This document shows, one piece after another, positions 34,650-48,189 of a stretch of 64,000 bases of DNA. Under the pieces are notes generated by a model. The model was not told the DNA's origin, ran no database searches, and worked only from the letters and a program-made list of their open reading frames with translations. The DNA is taken from positions 12,501 to 76,500 of the forward strand of contig SSNP01000081.1 of assembly GCA_006937955.1 (NCBI GenBank). Direction: 5' to 3'. The position numbers and the translations under genes are program-made. Source of the DNA: Pachypanchax playfairii (lineage: Eukaryota > Chordata > Actinopteri > Cyprinodontiformes > Aplocheilidae). Each line of letters begins with the position of its first letter. Position 1 is the first letter of the stretch.

Positions 34650-35363
34650 GGTGCATTCACGAATGTGTTTGAAGTGACCAAAAAGCGCCGTGTAGCTGGT
34701 CGCATGAACATACACACGTCGACGTGTGTCCAAAGCAAACTGGTCACGCTTCAAAATATGACATTTTGACGCACGTGAAGCAGAAATATGCATCTTGGGA
34801 GAGGAAGTAGTGCCAGACGGTATTTTTAGGTATTTCTTACTGGCTTTTGCGCGGCTTCGCTGGGTCAGTCAAAACTTTTAAAAGTGAAATGAACTTACCA
34901 GGTTGCCTGATCTCTTCACTTATATTCCTCCAAGCTAGGTCCTTTCTATTCCTGTCTCTGTATAGAAAACAGCTGGTATCGTAAAGCTCTGGGTGATTAG
35001 CCATAGCATTTATCAATCATTCCTCCATGACTTTAGCTTGACCTGACTCTGTAAACTGGGTCAGAGCATCACCTCACCAGACTCCTAATTGGTTGACGAG
35101 GCGTGACTTGTCACTGGAGTTCAGATTTCTCCAACTTCAGCGTCAGGTGTTACTCGTGCAACTGCACAAAATGCACCACATAAAATGCAGAGCGTAATTT
35201 CGGTTGCATCAAACGCCTGATTCATGCAAATTGGTCACACGAATCAGGCAGAAAAGCATTTTCGTGCCGCAAATCTGCTTCTGAAGCTTCGCAGGACCCC
35301 TTTACATTGACTTTACATGTAAACCTGATGCTCTGGTCACTTCAAATGCGTTTGGTGTAAGGT
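34650..35363. mobile_element. MITE-like element with GTTTGAAGTGACCA ends
   Basis: The left part reads GTGTTTGAAGTGACCAAAAA and the right part GGTCACTTCAAATGCGTTTG, an inverted pair about 700 bp apart. GCGTTCAC-like motifs inside recall hAT MITEs. Exact ends and target duplication were not resolved. Confidence 0.45.
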
Positions 35364-35950
35364 TTCTCCACAAAAATGTTCAACAATGGTTGTGAAAAGC
35401 CCTCGACCTGCTCCCCAGACCCTGAAGCAGAACATAAGGGAAACCAGGCCTAGGTTATTCAGGCCCAGAGTAGGATAGTCTAAGAGGACCACAACAGGGC
35501 AACAACCGTTTTAACATTTAATCAACAACCACTCCTATCTAGAATTTCTATATTAGAAAGTAAGACTATAATTCATCCTAGTACAAATACATTTTTCCTA
35601 GTGAAAATTGAAGTTAAATATATAATCAATTGTATTTTTACTAGCAGAAATGTTATTTTAGAATATCCAGATCCCTCAACAGGTACCCAACCAAGCCAGG
35701 ATGTATATAGTGAGAGTGTCTGAGCTGTGGGATAAAATTGGGATGCAGGCAGCCACGATGAGGAAGAGAGGGAGGACACAACCCCTCTGCCATAATATGG
35801 AATTATGTTTAGTAGTTGGTGCTGTGGGGCATCTCAGAAGCTTTTGTTTAGGGCAAGCTGGGTTGCCATGGTAAAAAGATAGAGATTCTCAACCTGTTGC
35901 AACTTATAAATGCAAATATTTCTAATAATGTATTTTACAAAGATAACACT

Positions 35951-36385
35951 GACTCCATTTACATGCAGCCAATAACCCTTTTAAAACCCGAATATTCACA
36001 ATAACCCGGTTCCGCACAGCCACGTAAACACCGGCAAAAACCTGAATATGCTCATAACCTGGATAAAAACCTGGATTTAACCCACATATTTAGTCGTGTA
36101 AACGCGTATCAGCATAATCAAAACATGTGTTCTGCTCTATTCGCAAGGAATCTTGGTCCTACAGGAAGAAAAATCGGAAATGACGCATATTGCATCTTGA
36201 AGTAGTCTGTACGTCATGACGCTACCCCATCATCCGCGTTTAAATCGGGTTATTACAGTTTCATGTCTACAGGGGTAACTCTCTCTACTTATGCATGTAA
36301 ACGGGTTATTCTGAACATTTCAGAAACCCGAATACTGACCTTAACCCGATCATAACCCGAATATTGGCTGCATGTAAATGTAGTC
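35951..36385. mobile_element. 435-bp MITE with long inverted ends
   Basis: Left end GACTCCATTTACATGCAGCC and right end (reverse) GACTACATTTACATGCAGCC agree at 19 of 20 positions. The interior repeats CCCGAATA/AACCCG motifs. No coding potential. Confidence 0.7.
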
Positions 36386-36884
36386 GAATCACCCAGAAAA
36401 ATCAGATCCAGTAATGAACTCGACATTTGAATTTCGGATGCTCTTCTAGTGGGTTTGAACAGCAGCTGAATGTAGAGACGGGGAGGGGGGGGGGGCTCAG
36501 GTGGAGAGTAGAAAGCAGCGTTAAAGGAAAGGCCGTGTACAAAAGTCCAAGTGTGCCCTGGTTCCTGAGCTGAAACTGGCCTTGCCTCTGGCTCCTTCCA
36601 CCCTCCCGTTGTGTCCCTCTGCATCCCTCTCCCTGAGTGAAAGGCTCCCTTTGTCTCTTTCAGTAACACACAGTCCCCAGCCGATTAAATGTGGGGAATT
36701 AGTAGTCAATTTTAGCCTGCACCACACACACAAACACAGTAAACAGCTTAGGTTGGAGGCACTCTGATTGTGTTATTATTACAGTTAACACGCCAGCACC
36801 ATGTTTTTTTTTTCCAACCTTCATTTGCTTACTGCTCTCTGTGTTGACTGCAGCACTGAAAAAGTTTCACACAGGAAGTTGTTT

Positions 36885-38060
36885 TTTATTTTTTTTTTAT
36901 AAATAAATTGATTTAATAGACGGCAATAATAAATTCACATCACTTTTCTTGTAAGGAAGCAAAATACTCGAGTGAATGTATACCAAACATTTTACAAAAC
37001 TACCCAGAATTATACAAAATGGAAAAAGCAAAGATGTGACACACAACGCATTGTTACAAACAACTATATGTCAAAAGGGTCAGTATAAAATGACAATATT
37101 TGAGTCCATTAATAAAGGTAATGTTGTAGTGATTACCATAAAGCAGAATGACACAGAGGAAGAGGGCTACTTGAGGGCAATGAAGGCATGATTTTGGCCT
37201 ACATTTCGAGTGCTTGTACATGTGATTCTAATCCCTAAGTAAGACCCAGCCAATTACCTCAAATGATTTGGCTGAGACGTTGTACTTTTAGATTTTAACT
37301 ATTTTTTTTAAATAAATGAAATATCTGTGAATCTGAAATCTGGGCTATAATCACAGCACAAATAAAACTGAGGTAATATCTGATCAATTTAACACCTTTA
37401 ATAGCTCTCTTTCTCTGTTCGTTTTCTTATTTACCTCCCCCATTGAAAAGAAGTGTATTTGAAAACAAGATACAGGCTGTGCTATCTACAAAAATAAGAA
37501 CTATCAGCTGTTGTTTTCTGGCCATTCATAACAATATCAGTGAATATCATAAACAAATGTTGTTGGGTTTTTTTTCCTAAGCAGTGGTGCAGACATTTGT
37601 GTGTGATTTCAAATTCGTCCCAATAAAGTTAAACCCTATAGATATCAACAAACTTCATATTTATATAAAATGACACAAAAACAACACATAAGCCTTTAGT
37701 TTGGTTAATAAAAATCAGATCATGTCAATCTAAACCTGCCACATCCGGGTGTTATCAGAGTCCCTCCAGCGTCGCTCCAATCTCAGTGTCTCTCTGGCTC
37801 AAGTACTTGTAGTATAACTGCGGTTCATCCCGACTCAAACATTTTTTAGGGTTTTTATATTCTTGATTGGCGCGTGAATTTCACTTTCTTCTGTGTGAGT
37901 TTGAGGCGGTTTTATAGTTGTGTTAGGTCTCATTGACACATCTCGCATTATTGGCTAAAAAAAGTAAAAACCTCTAATATGGCACAAACACACACACGCA
38001 TACAGATACAGAGATCCACTCACACACTTCCCATATTTCCCTCTGCTCTGCTGCTCTGCC
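36885..38060 (-). other. sox10: probable sox10 3'UTR
   Basis: Non-coding, AT-rich sequence after the sox10 stop on the minus strand. A minus-strand AATAAA at 36890-36885 could end the transcript about 1.2 kb after the stop. No transposon was seen in it. Other AATAAA-like hexamers exist, so the end point is inferred. Confidence 0.4.
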
Positions 38061-40039
38061 TCAAGGTCTTGTGAGAGTGGTGTAAACAGGCTGCTCCCAG
38101 TGTGTGGGGCTGTGAGAGGGCGCCACACTTGAGGGGTCTCCGATGGTCGTGTACAGAGGCCTCTGTGTAGGACCCATGTAAGAGAATGCTGAATACAGCC
38201 CTGGAGCTTGGCTGGAGTGGGTGTAGTATGCCCCAGGGGTCTGGTGATCTCCGTACTCAAACTGAGCCCTGGAAGCCAGCGAGGGGAAAGCAGAGCCGTA
38301 GTGAGGGAGGCTGAGTGGGGTGTATGTGACATGAGTGCCTGAGGAAGGAGAGGACGAGGCCTCGGCATAGTGGCTACCGGACGAAGACTCACTCTTGATT
38401 GGAGCCTTGGAAGGGTCGGAGGAAGAGGGAGAGGTTTGTGGTTGCTGCTGCTGTTTGGAGAGCCAGACCGAGTGCCCGCTGGCAGCAGCCAGAGCGTAGG
38501 CATAAGAGGAAGCAGAAGAACCAGCTGGGGGGGCCCCTGCTCCACTCTGAGCGTGGCCGTTTAGAGGGAGGTACTGATCAAATTCATTGACATCAAATGG
38601 CTCGATGTTGGACATCACCTCGTGGCTGATCTCACCAATGTCCATGGTGCCAAAATCAATGTGGGGTTTGGCACCTGATGAAGAAGGCCCAACAGATGCC
38701 CCTTCAGCTCCAACTCCAAGCTGGGCCCTGGAGCCCCCTGGTCCTCCAGCAGCTCCTACACCCCCCTCTCTTTTGGAATCTGACAGTTTCCCAGACTGGA
38801 GTTCAGTCTTTGGGGTGGTGGGGGGCGTGGGTGGGCTGTGACCCTGTCCTGAGAGTCAGAAGGGGGGGAAAAAAACAAAAGCATCATCAAGTGAACTTTA
38901 ACTTTAAAAAACTGTGACACCAGTTTAAATTTGTGACTTTTATCTTGTGTTTGTTTCAGATTACAGCTCATGAAAAACGCCCCAATTTTCTCAACACGAT
39001 CAAGTAGTCAACCTACCAGCAGGATGATGGTGATGGTGGTGGTGCAGGTCCCCCAGAGGAGACCCGTCTCCGCCATTATGATCCAGCTGCAGGGTTTTGT
39101 AATGCGACTGAGAGTGGCTGGACTCCCCTTCCCCCTGACTATCAGACTCACTAGCAGGCGTCAGTTTACCATTTTTGCGTCTCCGGGGCTGGTACTTGTA
39201 GTCCGGATAGTCCTTCTTGTGCTGTTTCCTTAGCCTCTCTGCCTCCTCAATGAATGGTCTCTTGTCGTTCTCATTCAGCAGCCTGAGGGGGGAGAAAAAT
39301 AAAAACGGATTTAGTCATAGACTTTCCCAGTAAATATGTGAGGGAAGTGTTTCTTGGGATGTGTCTGAAACTGATAAATACTGTTACTGTTGTAACAATT
39401 CACAATTTGTCTTATCAAAATTTCTATAACTTGTCTCAATCTTCTAAAATAGCACGTTAATTAATTAATTAGTTACACAAATTCCACAGCCTATTGGAGT
39501 ATTTATCAACTTTGACAATAAAGACGGAACTTTCACGCATGTGCGTTATACGCAGCGGTAATTGAAATATGAAATGCAATATTTTTTTAAACAAACCTCC
39601 AAAGTTTTCCCAAAGTCTTGCTGAGCTCCGCGTTGTGCAGGTGGGGGTACTGGTCGGCCAGTTTCCTCCTCGCAGCTTGCGCCCACACCATAAAAGCGTT
39701 CATGGGCCTCTTCACGTGAGGTTTTGCTTTGTTTCCGTTGTTTACGCGCACCGGCATGGGCACAAGAGTCCAGTCATATCCATCAAGCACCTGACTGACC
39801 GCCTCCCTGATCCCGATCGGGAAACGGTCGTCTTCTTCATCCGATTTGGCCCTCGCTCTGCTTCCATCCTCGCCACCGGAATCCGCCACACAGAGAGCGG
39901 TCAGCTGATGTGGCGGCCCGCTCAGAGGGGAGTCCGGTCCGGGTGGCGCTCCGGGTTGAGTCGGTGACAAAGAGTGACCATCGTCTGACCCCACGGGACT
40001 CAGTTCCGACTCGGACGGGCTGTGCTCCTCACCGGACAT
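38061..40039 (-). CDS. sox10: SoxE transcription factor Sox10
   Basis: Three coding exons on the minus strand: 40039-39597, 39282-39017 and 38848-38061. They sum to 1497 nt, 498 residues. Visible parts: SoxE dimerisation region (about residues 71-100, DRFPIGIREAVSQVL...YDWTLVPMPVRV); HMG box (about 108-183, PHVKRPMNAFMVWAQAARRK through KDYPDYKYQPRRRKN), split after codon 147 plus two bases at the family's usual site; central PPTPPTTPKTEL (K2-like); and a C-terminal transactivation region ending THWEQPVYTTLTRP. The final motif and the fish-type start (MSGEEHSPSE) favour Sox10 over Sox8/9. Sox10 drives neural crest, pigment-cell, glial and ear development (family knowledge). It is slightly longer than human SOX10 (466 aa), with a His run before the second splice site and Ser-rich inserts. 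The start at 40039 is the first in-frame Met of the exon. Confidence 0.95.
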
Positions 40040-40537
40040 GTTTTTAAAAAAAATATTTTTACAAAAAAATCTTTAAATCAGGAAAAGGGGAATGTTTTGG
40101 AGAGAATCCAAATTATTCAGCGTCACTTTATTGTTTGAAAAATAGAAATGTATCCAAAAATTATTGGTAACACTTGTCGGTAATATTCATAGTGACACTC
40201 CGAAATGTCCAGCTCGTTCTGTTGGCTTCTTCTTAAAGCAGCTAAAAAGAAACAATAAAAACAGACGAAGATCAGCACAAAAAATGTTTAAATTAACGCA
40301 AGTTGTTATTAAAAATACACAGAAATACTAGTTTACAAATTAAATTGAGTTTACAAGAATAATCTCCACAAAATCTGGACAAAAATAATAAATCAGACGC
40401 AACTATCTCCATGTTTGTTTGTTATTTAAATGCCAAATTCAGGTTAAATTCATTTATATGCAATAAAATATATATGATACATAAGTATTGACATGCTTTA
40501 TGTCTGAAATGCTGCATTATAAAATTACATAACCTAC

Positions 40538-40705
40538 CAATTTAGATGTCCAGTGGTTGAGCATGGGAGTGTGTGTGGCTGACTGCGGAGCCGATGAATG
40601 GCTGCTCTGTGTGGCAACAGCGGAGCTTAAAGAGCGCCTTGTGAGAAGGACTGGGAGAAAAAAAAGTGATTGAAAGTGGAAAAAATTCCCAAAGAGACAA
40701 CATTC
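40538..40705 (-). other. sox10: candidate sox10 5' noncoding exon
   Basis: On the minus strand a consensus donor (TTG|GTAGGT) ends an exon at 40538, and a matching acceptor (TTCTTTTTAG) lies at 40243-40242, 202 nt upstream of the ATG. The 40537-40242 interval would be a 296-bp 5'UTR intron, as known for sox10 in other vertebrates. The upstream exon boundary (transcription start near 40705) is estimated from promoter motifs. Confidence 0.5.
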
Positions 40706-40714
40706 CAGTACGCA

Positions 40715-40790
40715 CACGACCCCCGCCCTCCTATTTTACAGCACTGGGCTCTGATTGGCTCTCTAATTATCCCGCTGGCCTCTGATTGGA
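40715..40790 (-). promoter_or_regulatory. sox10: candidate sox10 proximal promoter
   Basis: On the minus strand two CCAATCAGAG boxes (CCAAT at 40789-40785 and 40758-40754) precede a TGTAAAATAG TATA-like stretch (40740-40731) and a GAGGGCGGGG GC box (40730-40721). The spacing suits a start site just downstream, inside the candidate noncoding exon. Confidence 0.5.
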
Positions 40791-40799
40791 CAGAAGTGT

Positions 40800-43700
40800 T
40801 GCACGGTTAATGCTCATTGCAGCTGCTGTTTGCCAGCAGAGAGAAGGTGAGATTTTCTACCTCGGAGTGGCTTAAATGACTCCACAGTGCGTCCATTTAT
40901 AGGCGTTAGAAGGAGGACTTTGTTTGACATGTTAACGTGTATCAAATAAATAAACAATTAAGAACAGGGTTACTGCCGTATGTGGTTTAAATCTAAAAAA
41001 ACGGGGGAATATTTTGATAAAACCCGTTTGATGCGGTTGACGCTGCTCACAAATCTGACAGTGTATCACAGATTGGTCCAGAAAATGTGAAAGTTCAGGA
41101 ACGAAATGTGAACAGAGATCTATTTATTTATAAAAAGTGACAAATGATGGGAATCTGTGTTCTGATTTATTCTCACAACCAATTTGAATGTTTTAAACTC
41201 AGGTTTTGTTACTCGGGCTGATCATGAACAAACGCTCAAGCAAGCCATGTTTCATACGGAATTTGTTTACATTTCTGAAGAAACTATATTTTCTCAACAT
41301 ATTTGGAATACTTCTAAATCATTACTGAGGTAGACGCTTTCTGAATTTAGCGAGAAGTTTACACAGCAGGTGTAAGAAGTGAAGCGCATCATTATGTTGG
41401 ATTATTTTGGAGTAAAAACCCGTTTTCAGGTGTGTTTTTTGTTGTTGCGTGTGCAGGCGTGATGGCTGATCTCTTCTCGGCCTTGGTATCAACAGTTGAA
41501 GCAGCATCAGATGCGCAGCGCGCACACTCATAAAAAAGATAGCAACAATGACGCCTGTGTGTCCGCTGGCTCTCATGTTCAGCCCGACTCTCAGTCTTCT
41601 CCCTCTCTTCCTCCCGCTCCTCTCTTTGCTCTCTTTGTCTCCATCTCAGGTGAATTGTAGCCATGTGATCAAACGCCCAAGCCTCTCCATTAACCCTCGT
41701 AAATGAAAAAAATGGGGAACAAAAAGCAGTTTTGTGCTGCAAACATGGGAAAAAAATGATAACAGAGAGCGATGTGTGCGTCTTTCTCCCCTTATGTCTG
41801 AGACACAAGTGGCGCAGACATAGAAAATACTCTGCGGCAGACGGGGACGCACGGATCGCTCTGTTCCTCCTGATGCGACACTTTTCCAACTCTTAACAAA
41901 CTCACCTGGATTTGGGCTTCGGATGTGCTGATGGTAGGGCGCAGTGTTTGGAGGTGTTGGTGTGGGGGGGAGGGGGGATGTATGGGTAAGAGGGGGACAC
42001 CTTACATGCTGCTCCCTGCAGGTTTAATCTACAGCGCAGATATTCTGAGGCCTCTGAGGCTTGTGATGTGCGTGTCTGTCTTGTTGTTTGCGGGTGTGAG
42101 AGAACTGCTTTTGCTGTTTCTGGAGAAAATGTCTGAAACTTGCGCGTTTTTTGGTGCGTTTAAAAACAAACAACCACAACAAAAAAAATGTAAATCAAAC
42201 TTAAGCTGCAGTTTCATGAAGAGTGTTTTGTTATTCCAGCTGTAGGTGCCATGCGCACCCCCCTCTCCACCCCCTCCAGGGAATCAGTCTGACACTACAG
42301 AAATCGAGATAATGTATTTCATGAATAATCGATCATCACATATTCAGTATGAAGGAATTTATTAACGAATTTTATGTTAAATTTACAGAAATCATTTATT
42401 AAACAACCACAGTCATTTTACTAGGTTAAAATAGGATTTCTTTATGCAAATATCAATATTTACAATTATTTGTATCAAGCGGCTTAGATTTATATGATTT
42501 ATACATTTTTAAATATGGAAAATAATTATAAATTATCTGTTTAATTATATCCACGGACAATCCCAAAGTCTGGTAATGATTTCACTTGTTGTTTAAATGA
42601 TTTAATTCTGTAAAAAAGGTAGTGAGATTTTAAAACTTTTTTGTCAATAAATAAAAAAGGAAAAAAACTACTAAGACATCTAATTTAAATGTTAGACAGA
42701 AAATAAAGTCAAATTTAGATGCTTTTTGAGTACAGTTCAACAAAACGTTAGATTAAACAACACAGATAAAAACGATTTTCAAATATGTAAATAATCTGTT
42801 TTCGTTTCAGAGTGTTTAATATTTATACATTTAAAAATAAATAAATCGATGTGCGCGGCTTATGCGATGCACAAACCAGCAGCTAGATATGATTTATTTA
42901 AATATGTACCTTCGTATCGAATATAAAAATCAGGACAAATATTTCTGTGCCTTGAATGTTTTTGTTCACCTGCGCGTTTCTCAGTGGGATTCTGAAAACA
43001 GACTCTTAACATAATTAGTTTTATTTATCGGGAAAATTACCGAAATCTTTCATTTTGATCGGCAAGATGTAACTTTTGATGTTTTGACTTCTATGAGGTC
43101 ACGTGCAGATAGTTTGTTTTTTTTAGCTGTGATAAAATAGTTTTAATAAGTCTTGTCACAAATTTTTAGACACTTTTCCTGTTAAATATTTTGACTTCGT
43201 TTGGATTCATGTTGTTTTTACTTTCATTTCCTTTTTGTCTCGATGCAGCTAAATTATTTTAAAATGATACTATTATTTAGGGCGGGGAAGCAGATTTAAG
43301 TTTTTTAATTTTAAGCTTTTGAAATGAAAAAAAATGTAAATAAATAAATGTAATCAGGGCTAAAAGCAAACTGATTTATAATAAAGTGACAGACTTTATT
43401 TCCCACCCAACATCACTGATTTTAACATTTTGTTTTCAGACACTTAACAAGGCATGAACTCTCCTTCACACTGAAATCAGTGTGTTGGCCTTATTCTCCT
43501 TTAGTTAAATACGTTTTATCCTCCGTTTTAAAGGATGAAATTGACAGTGAGTGACAATTTGGAGATCTCAAAGTGTTAATTAATCCAATTTCGATGCATG
43601 CTTCCTACCTACCACTGAAATGTCAACCATCCAACCATTTCACTTGTATTACAAGAAAGATATAAGAAAAATTGGAAGAAATGACTTATTTGTGTTGAGT

Positions 43701-46700
43701 GTACAGCTCATGCATTTCCTGGCATTTTTTATCTCCTGTGTGAAACTGTCATGAGGCTGAGGACGGCTGGAATTTGTTAGAAAATAGAGCTCACATGGTT
43801 GCATCAGTAACTGTGCTTAACCTGCCATGTGACTACATTAATAGGCTTCTCCATGGCTTCACAGACCACTGTGTCACAAGAGCCTTCTTCCTGTGGTTCC
43901 CGGGGGAGAACAGGGAGACGATGGGAAGACATGATCTCATGATCACCAGGGAGGTCAGAGATCCTGATCATTTAAGAAGCAAGGAGTCAGTATCAGGTTC
44001 ACACTCTCATAACATCCTTCAGTAAATAATTATTTTGATCAGGTGGTAGAAATCAAAACAAATCCTTTACCAAAAACCTAACCGCTTGCAGCTCTTTGGA
44101 AGAAATTCCTGAAATTTGATGAGAGCTGATGCGAGAGAGGGGAAAAACAGAAAGATGAAAACAGCGTGAGAGAGATGCAGATAAGGGAAGCATGCACATC
44201 GGTCAAATATTCACATGCTGGGTCACATTCTGCATAAAACTGTAGTACAATTAGTGGAAAGTATTCATCTCTGAGTCACTAGTCCCATTTGGGTTCAAGT
44301 AAATGGCGTCATTTTGTTCCATGCAATGACAATGACAAACAAGGATCTGAATTCGTGTGTCAAGATTAACGTAAATTAGCTGCATCTGATTTAAATCTCA
44401 AATGTCAAATCGAAGCAGTTTTCATTTGTTTCAGTGATTTTTGAACACAACATCTTCATTTGTGAAAAACATAGAAATTCACACGTAATTTCCTCTCAGG
44501 GTTAGTGTGAAAGAAGAAGGAAGAGACAGTTGAGGTCAGTGTCTCAGCTCGGGGAATTCCACTGCTTAAGCCAATCTGTAAAAAAAAATGCATCTCATGT
44601 TGCCGGTTTCTGGGACCTGTGCTGTGGTCGGGAGACATTTCTGGTTGTAGGGAAACAGATTCTGTATCTTTTGAAATATTTTTTTTTAAATGTTGGCAAA
44701 ATCTGCAAAAAACAAAATATCAAGAATGTTTATTTGCTTTTGGCTTAAAATCTTTAAAGAAAGGAGCGAAGGCAGCTGCTTCGTGGGTTTATTACTGGAT
44801 TTATGCAACATAGAGACTTTTTAGACCACAACGATGGAATGACACTTCATATGGGGTATATATATAAAAAAATTCTTCTATCTGACCTCTGTCACTCCCT
44901 TTTTACCCATTTCAGCCAGTGAATTAGTGCAGCTGCACCACACTTAAATGGGTCCCCCTATTTTTTTTCTTTGAGAGTGTATGTGACCAAAGCATGAATC
45001 CAGTCTTTGTGCTCTGTCTGCACAGTTTCCCCCTCTATAGTTTCTTGCTTTCTTCATCTTCTCTGCTGGGGGAAAAGGGGGCTTTGGTTGCAGTGGTGGC
45101 AGCACTGGTAATGTGGTGGTAGCGATGGTGGTGGTGGTAGGGAAGAGAAGAGGAGGATGGAGGGATGAGGGGAGAAGTGAGGAGGGGAGGGGGGTAACTT
45201 GTTGGACCACATTCTTGTGCAGCTGTGGAGGCTGGTGCAGGGTGGGGAGGTGGAGGGCAGAGCAGGATCATCATTGCATTGCAGGGCATCATGAATGGTC
45301 TATTGTTCAGAGGTTTGCTGTGTCCACGTCTCTTTGCCAAAGCTCCAGCTACACTGGGAGTAAAAGAATAAAAACAAATACTGAAAACAATAAAAAAAGA
45401 AACCTAGAAAGTTTCTGCGGTGAGAAAAAATGAATAAATATAGAGTTTGAGACAATATCTGAAATAAACAGTGATGTTTGTGTCTCAGGTGCAGCAGGAA
45501 GTTGAGTCTCAGAGTTTCATGATGATGATGATGATGATAGTTCCAGAGACAATGACGGCATTCATGTTTCAGCTTTATGACCAGTTTGCCCCTCAGTCAT
45601 AGATGCCAGTGTGCTGTTTATTCATGCGTTTATGTTGACTGTTGTACGCGCTGAAATTCTTCCCTAGAGACAGAATCTTCTGTCTTTGTTTTCTTATGTG
45701 AATATGAGAAAATATTTTACATTTTGTCTGTTTCAAATGTGATTTTTAGTGTTTTCTTAGAATATTCACCGATCTAACTGACAAAAACATTAACGATGAG
45801 TTTATAGAAAATTATATCAGATATCCTGGATTGAAAATCATTACAATAAATTTAACATGTAAATGCAAAAAAAACCAATCAGAACTAAAAGGACTCAGAT
45901 AAACGTTTAATCAGCGCTAACAGTTTATCATGAGCTCGTCTGACTGGTTGTAGACAACCTCATAAAAAAACCCTGACAGAATCACATCTTTTATTTTCCT
46001 CTTAAGAGATTTTTTTTAAATCATTTTGTTTTTTTGTAAAAAAAATTCAGAAGTTAAACCCCTCAATGTGTAAAATCTTCATCATCAGTTATGAAACTTC
46101 AGCAAAAAAGAGAAGCTTTTCTAATGATGCTGCTCATTAATATTTGGAAGTGGTTCGTGGAACTTTTAACAACCACAATAAGTGAAGATTTCCTATTTTT
46201 TAAGCTTAAAAATATTTTTTTGGGGGGGCATGACCTCTTTTCTGTTATCGTTTTTATAAATCTTCCTGTTTTCACTGTGCTTTTCTTTTTTCTTGTAAAC
46301 ATGCTAACTTTGTTATTGCCCCAGAGAAACAAGAAATCAGTTTGATTGTTTTTTCCAAAACCAAAACATTGTATACACCATTTTGAATATTAAACTGCAT
46401 CCAAACTATTTTATCTTTTATGTAAATGTATTTGTCGGAAAATAGAAAGAAACACTTGTGGCCAAAGAAATGATGTAAACTGCAAAATAAAGCAGTGATT
46501 TTAGATAATAAAACCAAACTGTGTGTAGAAATATAGATAAACACAAATAAGGACAAGAACACAAACACCAGTTTGATGTGAAAAATTTATTTATGAGTCA
46601 AAAACAGCAGAAACACACACAGAAAAGAGAGACATAAGCTTTGCCTTTCCCAATCACGAGTTCTTCTCAGAACATTTAATTAGTCTGTGTGAATGAAAGC

Positions 46701-47600
46701 AAATGAAGGAAAGAGCCCAAGGCCATGAGGAGAAGATGCTACATAAAAGATCCTGTTGTTGTCCGAGCAGACAGAGAGATAAAAGGCAGAACGGCAGAAA
46801 GATGGATGAGATATGTGAGGGATCGGAGTGAGAAATACGGTGATTTATTATTTACTCACGTCTGTCACATTGACCTCTTGGCTGTTTTTTTTGTTAGCAA
46901 GGACAGAATGGAGGCGAGATGAATGCCACAAAAAATTAATGATTCAAATCTAAGTGAAGAATTTTTCAAATTTTTACTCCAATCGAAACCGTAACATTTT
47001 CTGGAATTAGGGATTTGAAGTAGAGCATGAACAGGAGATGCATTTGGTTATTTAAATGTTGATGTTTGTGGGAGCCTTTACTTGTTTTTACTTTCAATGA
47101 GTTCAGGTAACAGTCTAAAAAATGAGAAATAATATTTAAAAATACAACTAGTGAAACTTAATATAATATTTAGATCTGTTAGTTTTAAAAAAACTCAAGT
47201 TTTTCATGCAAATTTGATTTTACAAACTTTCAGAAAGCTGTAATTCTAACATGAAGAAACAGAGTTTACCTTTATAGAACTGGTGAGCTGATTGTGGGTT
47301 TGAATGCAACACCTATTTTCTTTCTGTTTTTCGTTCTCTTCTGGTTCTGTAAAAATAACAGGAATTACAAAAAAGCTTTTGCATGAACTACTGTGACATT
47401 ATTGAGATTTTAACTGTTTTTAAATAGCAGAAGTCTATTTTGTAACTGGCCTTGCTGTGACGAGCCACTAACTTGTCAATCCAGTCTAGAAAAAATTTGA
47501 GATTTGTCAGAGAACTTGAGATACCTTCTCGGCTAACCCTTCAACAGTCCAGGTGAAATGTAGATTGTTTACAGTCTTTTCACAGAAACCCACATTAGTA
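40800..47600. other. intergenic interval upstream of sox10, no gene and no transposon seen
   Basis: Nearly 7 kb of mostly AT-rich sequence with no convincing coding frame, no terminal inverted repeats and no LINE or SINE matches. Two G/T- or C-rich low-complexity patches (about 41960-42000 and 45060-45260) and an (ATG)n tract (45519-45540) are the only simple features. By position this is the upstream flank of sox10, where neural crest enhancers are expected (inference). Confidence 0.5.
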
Positions 47601-47620
47601 GATCTGACAAATTCCTTTAA

Positions 47621-48139
47621 AGCTACAGTATGTAAGAATTAGACCTTGTTGTCAAATCTGAGTCCAGCAGTTCATGTAGAAAACAAACCCGTCTGTTCTC
47701 AGACACTCACTCCCTCCCCTCCCTGATTTCTCTGTTGGGTTGCCAGTTCTGATGTTGATCCTCGTTTTGTTTCTCTTGTATGTGTTCAATTTTTTGGAAT
47801 GTTTGAAGGTCTATTTGTTCAGCGTTGAGTTTTCCTAAGTGCATTTGAACGCCCCATCTCGTGCAGCTCGGCTGATCAGTGGGAAGAATGAGGTGGTTTC
47901 TTACTTTTTGCTGCTGCTCGTTGTGGAATTACAGCTGCTTGTGTTGAAGACTTGGCAGCCTTATAGACTCACATGTGATTCGTCATGGAAACAGGAAGTC
48001 TGGACGTGTAAATAATGATTACCAACCACCCAGTCGGCTGAGATTGAGATCTTTTACAATGTGACTTTATTTTAAACATCAGTGGGACATTAAACTGTTG
48101 TGTGAGTATTTCACTGTAAAATTCTTACATAATGTACCT
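47621..48139. mobile_element. 519-bp TTAA-flanked MITE, family C
   Basis: Left end AGCTACAGTATGTAAGAATT after TTAA (47617-47620); right end in reverse AAGGTACATTATGTAAGAAT before TTAA (48140-48143). Resembles the very common teleost MITE whose ends contain ANTATGTAA. Non-coding. Confidence 0.75.
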
Positions 48140-48189
48140 TTAAAAGAGTAAAATATATGCATCTATTGCCCCTGTTGTATGAGTGTCGG

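Noticed and set aside
37955..38545. 196-residue minus-strand frame overlapping sox10
   Set aside because: Alternative frame over the sox10 last exon; the sox10 frame ends in the conserved THWEQPVYTTL motif.
41392..41889. 165-residue minus-strand frame upstream of sox10
   Set aside because: Biased composition from an AG-rich tract (REEREEEREK), no recognisable domain and no splice support. Could be a noncoding exon, but not supportable as protein.
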